Positions 7,569 to 16,865 are shown, counted from the stretch's first letter. The stretch is 64,000 nucleotides of DNA from Roseateles_B flavus (GCF_039872765.1 NZ_JBDPZC010000007.1:248001-312000), one strand, 5' to 3'. Made by a program: numbers and translations. Notes: generated by a model from the letters alone, not told the origin.

Positions 7569-9866
7569 ATGCAGCACCGTTCACTTTCGCGCGCCCGCGG
7601 CTGGCGCCATGCCTCGCAGGCGGGCTTCCGCCTCCAGATCCTTTGCGCGGCCCTCGCCACCCTCGCCACCCTCGGCGCCGGAGCCCAGGCGCAGGAGGCC
7701 GCTCCGGCGGCCGCTGCCAGCGATGGCCTCAAGCTGGACCAGGTCGTGCTGACCGGCAGCTCCACCCAGGTCTCCAAGATGAAGCAGAGCCTCTCGGTGT
7801 CCAGCATCGATGCCGAGCAGATGGGCAAGATCGGCGCGACGAATGCGGCGGAGCTGCTGCGCTCGGTGCCGGGCCTGCGCTCGGAGTCGTCCGGCGGCGA
7901 GGGCAATGCCAACATCACCGTGCGCGGCGTGCCGCTCTCGGCGGGCGGCTCGCGCTATGTGCAGATGCAGGAGGACGGCCTGCCCGTGCTGCTGTTCGGC
8001 GACATCGCCTTCGGCACCGCAGACCAGTTCCTGCGCGCTGACTACAACGTCGAACGCCTTGAGGTCGTGCGCGGCGGCTCGGCCTCTACGCTCGCCAGCA
8101 ATTCGCCTGGCGGCCTGATCAACTTCATCAGCAAGACCGGCCAGGAGACGGGGGGCAGCCTGGGCCTCTCGGCCGGCCTGGGCAACCGCCTGTGGCGTGT
8201 CGATGCCGATTACGGCGCCAGCCTGGGCCAGGGCGCCAGCTTCCATGTGGGCGGCTACCAGCGTGTGGGCGAGGGCGGCCGGCCGACCGGCATGAACACC
8301 GAGAGCGGCGGCCAGATCAAGGCCAGCTTCACCAAGAAGTTCGACCAGGGCTTTCTCCGCCTGAGCCTCAAGGCCCTGGATGACAAGACCCCGTCCTTCA
8401 TGCCCGTGCCGGTGACCGTCAGTGGCGGGCAGATCCATGAGATCGCCGGCATCGACCCGCGCAAGGCCTTCTTCATCACCCCGAGCCTGAGCCGCGACAC
8501 CAGCTTCAACAAGGACGGCGGCTGGACCACCACCGCCACCCGCGACGGTCTGCACGTCAAGAGCACGGCCGTGGGGCTGGAAGCCGGCCTGGACCTCGGC
8601 GGCGGCCTGCGCCTGGACGAGAAGTTCCGCAAGAGCAGCAACAGCGGCCGCTTCCTGGCCCTGTTCCCCGCAGACAACGGCGGCAACGGCACGGCCAGCA
8701 GCTTCACCGGCACCCTGTTCAACACCTCGCTGGATGACCTGGGCAACACCTTCAACGACCTCAAGCTGACGAAGACCATCGCCTCAGGCGGCGGCAAGTT
8801 CAATGTCGTCGGCGGCCTGTTCTACGGCTCGCAGAACGTGGCCCAGACCTGGTTCTGGAACCAGTACCGCCTGAGCATGGACGGCAACAATGCCCAGGTG
8901 CTGGACGCCAACGGCAAGCCCTCCAGCGCGCCCATCGCCGAGGGGTGGACCACCTGGGGCGGCTGCTGCACGCGCAGCTTCGACGTGCAGTACACCCAGA
9001 CCTCGCCCTACGCCGCGCTGACCTGGGAGCAGGGCCCGCTGAACCTGGACTTCAGCCTGCGCCGCGACGAGCAGAAGGCCAGCGGCTACAGCCTCTCCGG
9101 TGACAACGCCAACAAGCGCTGGGACGCCGCCAGCCAGAAGACGATCGACTACAAGGTGGCCCACACCAGCTACTCGCTGGGCGGCAACTACGCGCTGAGC
9201 AAGGACCTCTCCGTCTTCGCGCGTGCCAGCAACGGCGTGTCCTTCAGCGCCGACCGCCTGCTCTACGGCAACCCGCTGGACGGCTCGGTGCCGGTCGCGC
9301 TCAACGAGATCGACCAGCAGGAAGCCGGCGTGAAATGGCGCGGCGCCGGACTCAGCGTCTTCGCCACGCTCTTCAATGCCCGCACCAGCGAGAGCAACTA
9401 CGAAGTCACCACCCAGAAGTTCACCGCCAACAAGTACAAGGCCAGCGGACTGGAGCTGGAAGCGGCCTACACCGTGGGCGAGCTGCGCCTCAGCGGCGGC
9501 GCCACCTTCACGCATGCCAGCATCTCCGACTCCAACGATGCCAGCACCGTGGGCAAGATGCCGCGCCGCCAGGCCCGCGTGGTCTGGCAGCTGAGCCCCA
9601 GCTACACCATGGGGCCGCTGGAGTTCGGGGCCTCGCTGGTGGGGTCGGGCAAGTCCTATGGCGATGACCAGAACACGATCACCCTGCCCGGCTACACCGT
9701 GGTCAACGCTTTCCTGAGCTACCAGCTCAACGGCAAGACCACGCTGTCCCTGCAGGCCAACAATCTGTTCAACGCCCTGGCCTACACCGAGATCGAGGGC
9801 GACGGCCACGCCGCCCGCGCGCTCAACGGCCGCAGCGTGCGCGCGACCCTGAAGTTCGACTTCTGA
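7569..9866 (+). CDS. TonB-dependent outer-membrane receptor, probably for sucrose
   Basis: The ATG at 7569 follows AGGAGA by six bases and gives a clear signal peptide (LQILCAALATLATLGAGAQAQ). The 765 residues have a plug domain (DQVVLTGSSTQ as the probable TonB-box region, then ELLRSVPGLRSES, VRGVPLSAGG and VVRGGSASTLASNSPGGLI) and a 22-strand type barrel ending in aromatic RATLKFDF. TonB receptors pull scarce ligands across the outer membrane using energy from TonB-ExbBD. Its place as first gene of an operon with fructokinase, an MFS permease and sucrose phosphorylase parallels SuxA of the Xanthomonas sux locus, so sucrose or a related glucoside is the likely ligand. That is context, not proof. 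Confidence 0.85.
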   Translation: MQHRSLSRARGWRHASQAGFRLQILCAALATLATLGAGAQAQEAAPAAAASDGLKLDQVVLTGSSTQVSKMKQSLSVSSIDAEQMGKIGATNAAELLRSVPGLRSESSGGEGNANITVRGVPLSAGGSRYVQMQEDGLPVLLFGDIAFGTADQFLRADYNVERLEVVRGGSASTLASNSPGGLINFISKTGQETGGSLGLSAGLGNRLWRVDADYGASLGQGASFHVGGYQRVGEGGRPTGMNTESGGQIKASFTKKFDQGFLRLSLKALDDKTPSFMPVPVTVSGGQIHEIAGIDPRKAFFITPSLSRDTSFNKDGGWTTTATRDGLHVKSTAVGLEAGLDLGGGLRLDEKFRKSSNSGRFLALFPADNGGNGTASSFTGTLFNTSLDDLGNTFNDLKLTKTIASGGGKFNVVGGLFYGSQNVAQTWFWNQYRLSMDGNNAQVLDANGKPSSAPIAEGWTTWGGCCTRSFDVQYTQTSPYAALTWEQGPLNLDFSLRRDEQKASGYSLSGDNANKRWDAASQKTIDYKVAHTSYSLGGNYALSKDLSVFARASNGVSFSADRLLYGNPLDGSVPVALNEIDQQEAGVKWRGAGLSVFATLFNARTSESNYEVTTQKFTANKYKASGLELEAAYTVGELRLSGGATFTHASISDSNDASTVGKMPRRQARVVWQLSPSYTMGPLEFGASLVGSGKSYGDDQNTITLPGYTVVNAFLSYQLNGKTTLSLQANNLFNALAYTEIEGDGHAARALNGRSVRATLKFDF

Positions 9867-9874
9867 GCCCGGCC

Positions 9875-10876
9875 ATGGATGCGCAACTGCAGTCCGGCGT
9901 GATGCTCGTCGGCGAGGCCCTCGTCGACGAGTTCGCCGAGCAGCCCGTGGCCGGCGGTGCGCCGCTCAATGTGGCGCGCTCGCTGGCGGCGCTGGGCTTG
10001 CCGGCCCTGCTGGTGTCCCGGCTGGGGCTCCAGCAGCGCCAGCTGCCTGGCACCGGCGCCAGCGGCGCCGATGCCGGCGCCCGTCTGGTGCTGGCCAGCA
10101 TGCGGCGCTTTGCCCTGAGCGAGCAGGGGCTGCAGTTCGATGCGCACCATGCCACGGGGCGGGTGTCGGTGGTGGAGGAGGGCGGCTCTCACGCCTTCCT
10201 CATCCACCCCCAGGCGGCCTGGGACCATCTGGACGAGCTGCCGGCCCAGGCCCTGCTCCACAGCCAGGCGCCGGCCGTCCTGTACTTCGGCAGCCTGGCG
10301 CAGCGCGCCCCGGCCTCGCGGCTGACCATCCAGGGCCTGCTGCGCACGGCCAAGGCGCGCGGCTGCCTGCGCTACCTGGACCTCAACCTGCGCGAAGGAC
10401 AGGTGAGCCTGGATGTGATCGCCGAGAGCCTGGCTGAGGCCGACTGGCTCAAGCTCAACGACGCCGAGCTGGCCCAGCTGCAGCGCTGCTTCGGCACGGG
10501 GACGCTGGACCCGCTGCAGCCGGCCGCGCAGCTGCAGCGGCCCGTCGCGGCCCTGCTGCGGCGCTTCGGCGTGCAGCGCCTGATTCTGACCCGCGGCGCC
10601 GCCGGCTATGCCTGCTTCGGCGCGGACGGCACGCTGCTGGCCGAAGGGCCGGGCAGGCAAGACCTGACCCTGGTCGACACGGTGGGCGCAGGCGATGCCT
10701 TCAGCGCCATGGCGCTGGCGGCCCATCTGCGCCAACTGCCCCTCGCTCAGGCCCTGAACCTGGCCAATGGCTATGCGGCCGCCCTGTGCGGTCAGCGTGG
10801 CCCCGTGCCCGAGTCGGATCCATTCTTCCAGCCCTGGCGCGAGGCGCTGGGCCATGCAGGAGCCATTGCCGCATGA
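9875..10876 (+). CDS. PfkB-family fructokinase
   Basis: A 333-residue ribokinase/PfkB-fold sugar kinase. GGAPLNVARSLAALG (27-41) is the first PfkB substrate-binding region, KLNDAE (193-198) is the conserved NxxE turn, and DTVGAGDAF (268-276) is the second PfkB signature with catalytic Asp274. In this operon it would phosphorylate the fructose released by sucrose phosphorylase to fructose-6-phosphate. It starts eight bases after the receptor stop, and its own stop overlaps the permease ATG in an ATGA. Just before the second signature the dispersed 14-mer GCAAGACCTGACCC (10657-10670) is embedded in frame as part of residues 261-266 (RQDLTL). Confidence 0.88.
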   Translation: MDAQLQSGVMLVGEALVDEFAEQPVAGGAPLNVARSLAALGLPALLVSRLGLQQRQLPGTGASGADAGARLVLASMRRFALSEQGLQFDAHHATGRVSVVEEGGSHAFLIHPQAAWDHLDELPAQALLHSQAPAVLYFGSLAQRAPASRLTIQGLLRTAKARGCLRYLDLNLREGQVSLDVIAESLAEADWLKLNDAELAQLQRCFGTGTLDPLQPAAQLQRPVAALLRRFGVQRLILTRGAAGYACFGADGTLLAEGPGRQDLTLVDTVGAGDAFSAMALAAHLRQLPLAQALNLANGYAAALCGQRGPVPESDPFFQPWREALGHAGAIAA

Positions 10877-12225
10877 ATGCCGCCCACCGCCCCGAGACCA
10901 TGGCCAGCGGCAAGCCGCGCCTGAGCCTGTGGCAGATCCTGAACATGAACATCGGATTCTTCGGCATCCAGTTCAGCTTCGGGCTGCAGCAGAGCAATAT
11001 GAGCCCCATCTACAAGTACCTCGGTGCAGACGAGGCCAGCCTGCCCCTGCTGTGGCTGGCCGGCCCGCTCACCGGCCTGCTGGTGCAGCCCCTGATCGGC
11101 GCGATGAGCGACCGCACCGTCAGCCGCTGGGGCCGGCGCACGCCCTACTTCCTGATCGGGGCGCTGCTGTGCAGCCTGGGCCTGCTGCTGATGCCCCTGA
11201 GCCCCACGCTGTGGTTCGCCGCCGGCCTGCTGTGGATCCTGGATGCCGCCAACAACGTCACCATGGAGCCCTACCGGGCCTATGTCAGCGACCGGCTGGA
11301 CGAGAGCCAGCATGCCCAGGGCTTCCTCAGCCAGAGCGCCTTCACCGGCCTGGCGCAGACCCTGGCCTATCTCTCGCCCTCCATCATGGTCTGGTGCGGC
11401 ATGGACGCCAATGCGCGCAATGCCAGCGGCATCCCGCAGGTCACCGTCCTGGCCTTCATGGTCGGCGCGGCGCTGTCCTTCACGACGGTGGCATGGTCCG
11501 TGCGCCGTGTGCCCGAGCTGCCGATGAGCGAGGCCGAGAAGGCGGCGTTGCGCGCACGACCCCGCGGCCTGGCGGCCACGCTGGACGAGATCTGGACCGC
11601 GCTGAAGGAAATGCCCCAGACCATGCGCCAGCTCTGGTGGATGAAGCTGCTGCAGTGGTACGCCATGATGTGCTACTGGATCTACATCGTGCCGGCCCTG
11701 GCCCAGACCCTGTTCGGCACCAGCGATGCCAGCGCCCAGGGCTTCCGCGACGCGGGCCTGGTCAATGGGCAGATCGGCGGCTTCTACAACTTCGTGGCCT
11801 TCCTCGCCGCCTTCGCCATGCTGCCCTTCACGCGCCGCTTCGGCGCCCAGCGGGTGCATGCCGTGTGCCTGAGCCTCGCCGGCATCGGCCTGCTGGCCCT
11901 GCCAGAGCTGCACAGCAAGGCCTTGCTCTTCATCCCGATGCTGGGCCTGGGCCTGGCCTGGGCCAGCATCATGGGCAATCCCTATGTGCTGCTGGCCGGC
12001 AGCATCCCGCCGGAGCGGGCCGGGGTCTACATGGGCATCTTCAACATGTTCATCGTGATCCCCATGCTGATCCAGATGCTGACGCTGCCCCTGATCTACG
12101 GCCCCTGGCTGCAGGGGCGGCCCGAGAACGTGATCCGCCTGGCCGGCGTGCTGCTGCTGGGCGCGGCGCTGGCGGTGCTGAGGGTGCGTTCGGTGCGGCC
12201 CCCGACCCGGCCTGGCAAGACCTGA
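10873..12225 (+). CDS. MFS sugar permease, SLC45/SuxC-like, probably sucrose
   Basis: ATG 10873 overlaps the kinase stop by four bases, which supports this start over longer ones. The 450 residues carry about 12 membrane helices. The N-terminal helix (NIGFFGIQFSFGLQQSNMS) and loop SRWGRRTPYFLIGALL match the SLC45/GPH-like sugar permeases found beside TonB receptors in maltose and sucrose loci, such as SuxC. It would move sucrose from periplasm to cytoplasm with protons. The stop TGA lies within a copy of the dispersed 14-mer, so the last codons (GGC AAG ACC TGA) are repeat sequence; the true ancestral C-terminus may have been different. Confidence 0.85.
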   Translation: MNAAHRPETMASGKPRLSLWQILNMNIGFFGIQFSFGLQQSNMSPIYKYLGADEASLPLLWLAGPLTGLLVQPLIGAMSDRTVSRWGRRTPYFLIGALLCSLGLLLMPLSPTLWFAAGLLWILDAANNVTMEPYRAYVSDRLDESQHAQGFLSQSAFTGLAQTLAYLSPSIMVWCGMDANARNASGIPQVTVLAFMVGAALSFTTVAWSVRRVPELPMSEAEKAALRARPRGLAATLDEIWTALKEMPQTMRQLWWMKLLQWYAMMCYWIYIVPALAQTLFGTSDASAQGFRDAGLVNGQIGGFYNFVAFLAAFAMLPFTRRFGAQRVHAVCLSLAGIGLLALPELHSKALLFIPMLGLGLAWASIMGNPYVLLAGSIPPERAGVYMGIFNMFIVIPMLIQMLTLPLIYGPWLQGRPENVIRLAGVLLLGAALAVLRVRSVRPPTRPGKT

Positions 12226-12303
12226 CCCTTCGCCGCCCCGGCGTCGATCCTGAACGAAACATTTCCAGTCTCATGCGGCCCGTCCGCAGGGAAAGCAGTC
12301 CCC

Positions 12304-13785
12304 ATGAAGAACCAAGTCCAACTGATCACCTACGTCGACCGCCTGGGCGGCGGCGGCCTGCCGCAGCTGCGCCAGCTGCTGGCCGGCCAGGGCCCGCTGG
12401 CAGGCCTGTTCGGCGGCGTGCACCTGCTGCCCTTCTTCCATCCCATCGACGGTGCGGATGCGGGCTTCGACCCCATCGACCACACCCGCGTGGACCCGCG
12501 CCTGGGCGACTGGGAGGACGTGCGCGCCCTGTCCGCCGAGCTGGACGTGATGGCGGACGTCATCGTCAACCACATCTCCGCCGATTCGCCGCAGTTCCTG
12601 GACTACGCCGAGAAGGGCGAGTCCTCGCCCCATGCCGGGCTGTTCCTCACCCTGGATGCGGTCTTCCCGGACGGCGTCACGGAAAAGCAGCTGCTGAAGG
12701 TCTACCGGCCTCGCCCCGGCCTGCCGCTGACCACGGCCACGCTGCGCAACGGCGAGAAGCGCATCCTCTGGAGCACGTTCACGCCCCAGCAGCTGGACAT
12801 CGACGTGCAGCACCCGCAGGGCCGGGCCTACCTGGACGGCATCCTGCAGCGCCTGGCCGCCAGCGGCGTGCGAATGATCCGCCTGGATGCGGCGGGCTAT
12901 GCCATCAAGAAGGCCGGCGAGTCCTGCTTCATGATGCCGGAGACCTTCGCCTTCATCGCCGAATTCAGCGCCCGCGCCCGGGCCCTGGGGCTGGAGGTGC
13001 TGGTGGAGATCCATGCCTACTACCAGCGCCAGATCGAGATCGCGCGGCAGGTGGACTGGGTCTACGACTTCGCGCTGCCGCCCCTGGTGCTGCACGCCTT
13101 TGCCTTCGGCACGGCCGGGCCGCTGATGCGCTGGATCGGCATGCGGCCGACCAATGCGCTGACGGTGCTGGACACGCACGACGGCATCGGCATCATCGAC
13201 ATCGGCGCCGATGCCGCGGACCGCCAGGGCTCGCCCGGCCTGGTCCCGCCCGAGGAGCTGGATGCGCTGGTGGAGCGCATCCACGCGGCCAGCGGCGGGC
13301 AGAGCCGTCAGGCCACGGGCGCGGCGGCGTCCAATCTGGACCTCTACCAGGTCAATTGCAGCTTCTTCGACGCCATGGGCCGCGACGAGCGCCGCTACCT
13401 GCTCGCCCGCGCCCTGCAGTTCTTCCTGCCCGGCGTGCCCCAGGTCTACTACGTGGGCCTGCTGGCCGGCCTGAACGACATGGCGCTGCTGGAGCGCAGC
13501 GGCGTGGGCCGGGACATCAACCGCCACCACTACGCGCCCGAGGAGATCGAGGCCCAGTGCCAGCGGCCGGTGGTGCGGCAGCTGCTGGCGCTGATCCGCC
13601 TGCGCAACAGCCATCCGGCCTTCAACGGCCGGTTCGAGGCCGAGGCGCTGGGGGGCACGGGCCTGCGCCTGCGCTGGCAGGCGCCCGGCGCCTCGGCGCT
13701 GCTGGAGCTGGACTTCGCCAGCCTGGTGCACACCCTGAGGTTCGAGCAGGACCACGCCCCCGCCCAGGAACTCCAGCTGGGATGA
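12304..13785 (+). CDS. Sucrose phosphorylase (GH13)
   Basis: The 493-residue protein is closely similar to bifidobacterial sucrose phosphorylase from its first residues (QVQLITYVDRLGGGG) through FDPIDHTRVDPRLGDW, VYRPRPGLP and DINRHHY. The GH13 catalytic triad is present: nucleophile Asp195 in IRLDAAG, acid/base Glu235 in LVEIHAYY, and transition-state stabiliser Asp293 in LDTHDGIG. The enzyme splits sucrose with phosphate to alpha-glucose-1-phosphate and fructose, saving one ATP relative to hydrolysis. In the comparable Xanthomonas sux locus this position is held by an amylosucrase, so this is a variant layout. It is a cytoplasmic enzyme with normal family length and lies 78 bases after the permease stop. 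Confidence 0.93.
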   Translation: MKNQVQLITYVDRLGGGGLPQLRQLLAGQGPLAGLFGGVHLLPFFHPIDGADAGFDPIDHTRVDPRLGDWEDVRALSAELDVMADVIVNHISADSPQFLDYAEKGESSPHAGLFLTLDAVFPDGVTEKQLLKVYRPRPGLPLTTATLRNGEKRILWSTFTPQQLDIDVQHPQGRAYLDGILQRLAASGVRMIRLDAAGYAIKKAGESCFMMPETFAFIAEFSARARALGLEVLVEIHAYYQRQIEIARQVDWVYDFALPPLVLHAFAFGTAGPLMRWIGMRPTNALTVLDTHDGIGIIDIGADAADRQGSPGLVPPEELDALVERIHAASGGQSRQATGAAASNLDLYQVNCSFFDAMGRDERRYLLARALQFFLPGVPQVYYVGLLAGLNDMALLERSGVGRDINRHHYAPEEIEAQCQRPVVRQLLALIRLRNSHPAFNGRFEAEALGGTGLRLRWQAPGASALLELDFASLVHTLRFEQDHAPAQELQLG

Positions 13786-13878
13786 ACGCCGGATGAACGG
13801 CCGCGCCGGGCCGCTCAGCCAGCTGTCAGGGAAGGTCGCCAGAATCCCCCCATCGTTTACAAACCGGGTGGATCAACC

Positions 13879-14076
13879 ATGTGGAAACTCGTCGTCGGCT
13901 TCGTTCTCTTTGCTGCGCTGGCCCTGTTCATCCTGATGAAGAGCGGTGGTGACATCGACATGAGCGGCGAGAAGCACGACGTCGGCGCCGGTCATGCCGA
14001 GCCCGCGGCGTCCGCCGTCCTGGCCGCCTCGGCGCCGGCCGCCGCCAGCGCACCGGCCTCGGCCGCGTCCCAGTAA
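13879..14076 (+). CDS. Small single-pass membrane protein
   Basis: Sixty-five residues: a membrane segment at 2-20 (KLVVGFVLFAALALFILM), a short acidic/His region (GGDIDMSGEKHD) and an Ala/Ser/Pro-rich tail of low complexity. No strong ribosome site is visible. I do not recognise a family with known function; similar small proteins occur in Burkholderiales genomes. It lies alone between the sucrose operon and narX and is separated from narX by an FNR-type box. Confidence 0.55.
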   Translation: MWKLVVGFVLFAALALFILMKSGGDIDMSGEKHDVGAGHAEPAASAVLAASAPAAASAPASAASQ

Positions 14077-14138
14077 GCGCCCGGATCGCTCAGAAGAGGG
14101 CAGGGCCGGCCGTTTCGAGGCGGGCGCCTGACCTCCCA

Positions 14139-14152
14139 TTGACATTGATCAA
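14139..14152 (+). promoter_or_regulatory. FNR-type box of narX
   Basis: TTGACATTGATCAA matches TTGAT-N4-ATCAA in nine of ten positions. Its centre (14145.5) lies exactly 41.5 bases before 14187, and TATCGT at 14175-14180 is a four-of-six -10 hexamer placed right for a start at 14187. This is class II FNR promoter geometry. Confidence 0.65.
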
Positions 14153-14187
14153 GCCGGCCGGGAGGCCGCGCTTCTATCGTGCGCGGC

Positions 14188-16152
14188 ATGCGCACCTTGC
14201 TTCGAAGCCTGGCGGGCAAGCTCGCCCTCATCCAGACCACCTTCCTGATGGTGGCGCTGGCGGCCATCGGCTTCACGCTGTGGGTCTCCTGGCAGCTGGA
14301 GGGCGGGGCGGGCGCCATCAACGAGGCCGGTCGCATGCGCATGATGACCTACCGGCTCGCGCTGGCGCATGAGCGCGGCGAGGTGTCCGAGGTCAATCGC
14401 GGCGTCGAGACCTTCGACGACATGATCGCCAACCTGCGCCAGGGTGATCCCAGCCGCCCGCTCTTCATCCCGGACAACAAGGCCTGTATCGACCGCTTTG
14501 GCGAGGTCGCCGCGGCCTGGGTGCCGCTGCGCGCCCAGCTGCTCAAACCGGGCAGCGGCGGTCTGCTGCACCTGCAGGCGGAGCAGTTCGTGGGCACGGT
14601 GGACGGCTTCGTGAGCGCCATCGAGCGCACCATCTCCACGCGCACGGCCCTGCTGGGCGGCATGTGCTTCGGCCTGGTGGTGCTGGTGGTGGGGGCCTCG
14701 GTGGTCTTCGTCTCGGGCACGCTGGTGTGGATCGTGCGGCCCCTGCAGCGCCTGCGGGACGGCCTGGCCACCATGGCCGCGCGGGACTTCTCGCCGCGCA
14801 TCGACGAGCGCAATTCGGTGGAGGAGTTTGCCTCCCTGGCCCAGGGCTTCAACACCATGGCCGATGCGCTGCAGCGCTCCTACCAGTGCCTGGAGGCCAA
14901 GGTCGCCGAGAAGACCGCCAGCCTGGCGCAGCAGAACGAGCGCCTGGCCGCGCTGTACGACGTGGCCCTGATGGCCAGCCACGGCAGCGACGACCGCGCG
15001 CAGCTGGCCAATGACTTCGCGGTGAAGATCGCGCGCGTGGCCGGCGCCGATGCCGCCGCCGTGCGCCTGGCCAACGAGGACGGCGACCGCCTGCTCCTGC
15101 TGGGCCAGACCCGCCTCCCACAGCGCATGAGCGAGGCCGAGCGCTGCGTGCACCTGGGCGATTGCGCCTGCGGCGAGCACCTGCAGACGCAGACCGGCGC
15201 GCGCGTCATCCCCATCCGCCAGCTGGGCCGCGCGGCCCTGGGCTTCTGCGAGCAGGCGGGCTACCAGACCGTGATCGCCCTGCCCATGCGCAGCGGCCAG
15301 CGCACCCTGGGCGAGGTGGAGCTCTTCTTCTATGGCGAGAAGCGGCCCGGCGAGAGCGAGTCTCAGCTGCTGGACGCCCTGGTCGGACATTTCGGGACCC
15401 TGCTGGAGAACCTGCGCCTGGCCGCCCGGGACCGCGAGATGGCCGTCAGCGAGGAGCGCAACCTGCTGGCACAGGAGCTGCACGATTCCATCGCCCAGTC
15501 CCTGGCCTTCCTCAAGATCCAGGTCCAGCTGCTGCGCAGCGGCCTGCAGAAGCAGCGCCCCGCCGATGTGGACGCCGCGCTGGCGGAGATCGACGCCGGC
15601 GTGCGCGAGAGCTACGCCGATGTGCGCGAGCTGCTGCTGCACTTCCGCACCCGGCCGGGGCACGAGGACATCCAGCATGCCCTGCGCACCACGCTGTCCA
15701 AGTTCGAGCTGCAGAGCGGCATCCAGGCGCAGCTGATGGTGCATGGCAACGGCGTGCCCCTGCCGCCGGATGAGCAGATCCAGGTCCTGCACGTGGTGCA
15801 GGAGGCGCTGTCCAATGTGCGCAAGCATGCGGGGGCCCAGCATGTGGAGGTCCGCGTGATCCAGGAGCCGGCCTGGCGCTTTGAGGTCAGCGATGACGGC
15901 CGCGGCTTCGACACCGAGAACGGCCGCTTCGACGAGACCCACGTGGGCCTGCGCATCATGCGCGAACGCGCCCAGCGCATCGGCGCAAGCCTGAGCGTGC
16001 GGCCGCGCGAGGGCGGCGGCACGGTGGTCGCGCTGGAGCTCCAGGCACCCGAGGCCGGGGAGGGCAGGGCGGAGGCCGCCGGCCTCGGCGAGCCCTCCGT
16101 GCACAATGACTGGATGGCCACCGAAGCGCGGCTGGCAGGAGGACGTGCGTGA
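14188..16152 (+). CDS. narX: Nitrate/nitrite sensor histidine kinase NarX
   Basis: The protein has an N-terminal membrane helix (about 12-35), then the NarX P-box INEAGRMRMMTYRLA (about residues 44-58), the nitrate-binding motif of the family. A periplasmic four-helix domain, a second helix (about 157-185), HAMP linker, a Cys-rich central region (CVHLGDCACGEHL), a GAF-like part and a HisKA_3 core with phospho-acceptor His432 (AQELHDSIAQS) follow. The ATPase domain shows QEALSNVRKHA and DDGRGFD. It autophosphorylates on nitrate and passes phosphate to NarL, encoded next with a four-base overlap. ATG 14188 is chosen; GTG 14179 is in frame. Neither has a ribosome site, and the upstream promoter geometry would make the mRNA leaderless at 14188. 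Confidence 0.92.
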   Translation: MRTLLRSLAGKLALIQTTFLMVALAAIGFTLWVSWQLEGGAGAINEAGRMRMMTYRLALAHERGEVSEVNRGVETFDDMIANLRQGDPSRPLFIPDNKACIDRFGEVAAAWVPLRAQLLKPGSGGLLHLQAEQFVGTVDGFVSAIERTISTRTALLGGMCFGLVVLVVGASVVFVSGTLVWIVRPLQRLRDGLATMAARDFSPRIDERNSVEEFASLAQGFNTMADALQRSYQCLEAKVAEKTASLAQQNERLAALYDVALMASHGSDDRAQLANDFAVKIARVAGADAAAVRLANEDGDRLLLLGQTRLPQRMSEAERCVHLGDCACGEHLQTQTGARVIPIRQLGRAALGFCEQAGYQTVIALPMRSGQRTLGEVELFFYGEKRPGESESQLLDALVGHFGTLLENLRLAARDREMAVSEERNLLAQELHDSIAQSLAFLKIQVQLLRSGLQKQRPADVDAALAEIDAGVRESYADVRELLLHFRTRPGHEDIQHALRTTLSKFELQSGIQAQLMVHGNGVPLPPDEQIQVLHVVQEALSNVRKHAGAQHVEVRVIQEPAWRFEVSDDGRGFDTENGRFDETHVGLRIMRERAQRIGASLSVRPREGGGTVVALELQAPEAGEGRAEAAGLGEPSVHNDWMATEARLAGGRA

Positions 16153-16835
16153 TCCGTGTGATGGTGGTCGATGACCACAAGCTGTTCCGCCGCGGGCTGA
16201 TCGCCCTGCTGGCGCAGGAGGAGGGCCTGGAGATCGTGGGCGAGGCGGCCGACGGTGTCGAGGCCCTGCGGCGTGCCGGGGAGCTGAAGCCCGACCTCAT
16301 TCTGCTCGACAACCACATGCCCGGCGTGCTGGGCGTGGACCTGCTGCCGGACCTCCGCGAGGCGGCGCCGCAGGCTCAGGTGCTGATGCTCACCGTCAGC
16401 GAGGATGAACAGGACCTCACTGCCGCGCTGCGGGGCGGGGCGGCCGGCTACTTGCTCAAGACCATGGATGGCGCTGACCTTGCCAATGCGCTGCGCCGCG
16501 CGTATGAGGGCGAGTCGGTGGTGAGCCCGGAGATGATGTCCAAGCTGGTCCGTGCCCTGCGGGCCAGTGCGTTGCCGGCGCCGGCGCCGCAGGTGGCCGC
16601 CCTCGTGGAGACGGCCGTGGCGCCGGACGTGGAGGCAGGCCTCTCGCCGCGCGAGGGCGAGATCCTGCGCGAGATCGTGCAGGGTGCCAGCAACAAGGAG
16701 ATCGCCCGCCGCCTGGGCATCGCCGAGACCACGGTCAAGATCCACGTGCAGCACATCCTGCGCAAGCTGGGCGTGAACTCGCGCGTGCAGGTGGCGGTGT
16801 GGGCCAGCGAGCGGGGCATCGGCCAGCCGCAGTAA
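16149..16835 (+). CDS. narL: Nitrate response regulator NarL
   Basis: A 228-residue two-domain regulator. The receiver has Asp8/Asp9 (VVDDH), phospho-acceptor Asp54 (ILLDNHMPG), Thr in MLTVSED and Lys in YLLKTMD. The C-terminal LuxR/NarL-type helix-turn-helix reads LSPREGEILREIVQGASNKEIA, then ETTVKIHVQHILRKLGV. A linker rich in Ala and Pro joins the two and is longer than in E. coli NarL. The GTG start overlaps the narX stop, so NarX and NarL are coupled. Targets are likely the narK1K2GHJI genes 1 kb downstream. Confidence 0.93.
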   Translation: MIRVMVVDDHKLFRRGLIALLAQEEGLEIVGEAADGVEALRRAGELKPDLILLDNHMPGVLGVDLLPDLREAAPQAQVLMLTVSEDEQDLTAALRGGAAGYLLKTMDGADLANALRRAYEGESVVSPEMMSKLVRALRASALPAPAPQVAALVETAVAPDVEAGLSPREGEILREIVQGASNKEIARRLGIAETTVKIHVQHILRKLGVNSRVQVAVWASERGIGQPQ

Positions 16836-16865
16836 AAAAGGCCGCTACCCGGGAGGGCTGCGGCC
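16834..16865 (-). terminator. Terminator of the minus-strand outer-membrane gene
   Basis: Read on the minus strand, GGCCGC and GCGGCC form a stem around a 14-base loop, followed by six T. It lies about 85 bases past the stop of the barrel protein gene and touches the narL stop codon, so the two genes converge on it. Confidence 0.6.

Noticed and set aside
10767..13796. A 1009-codon plus-strand frame across the sucrose permease and phosphorylase genes
   Set aside because: It reads Arg/Pro/Ala-rich in the wrong frame of two clearly homologous genes with proper starts and catalytic residues.
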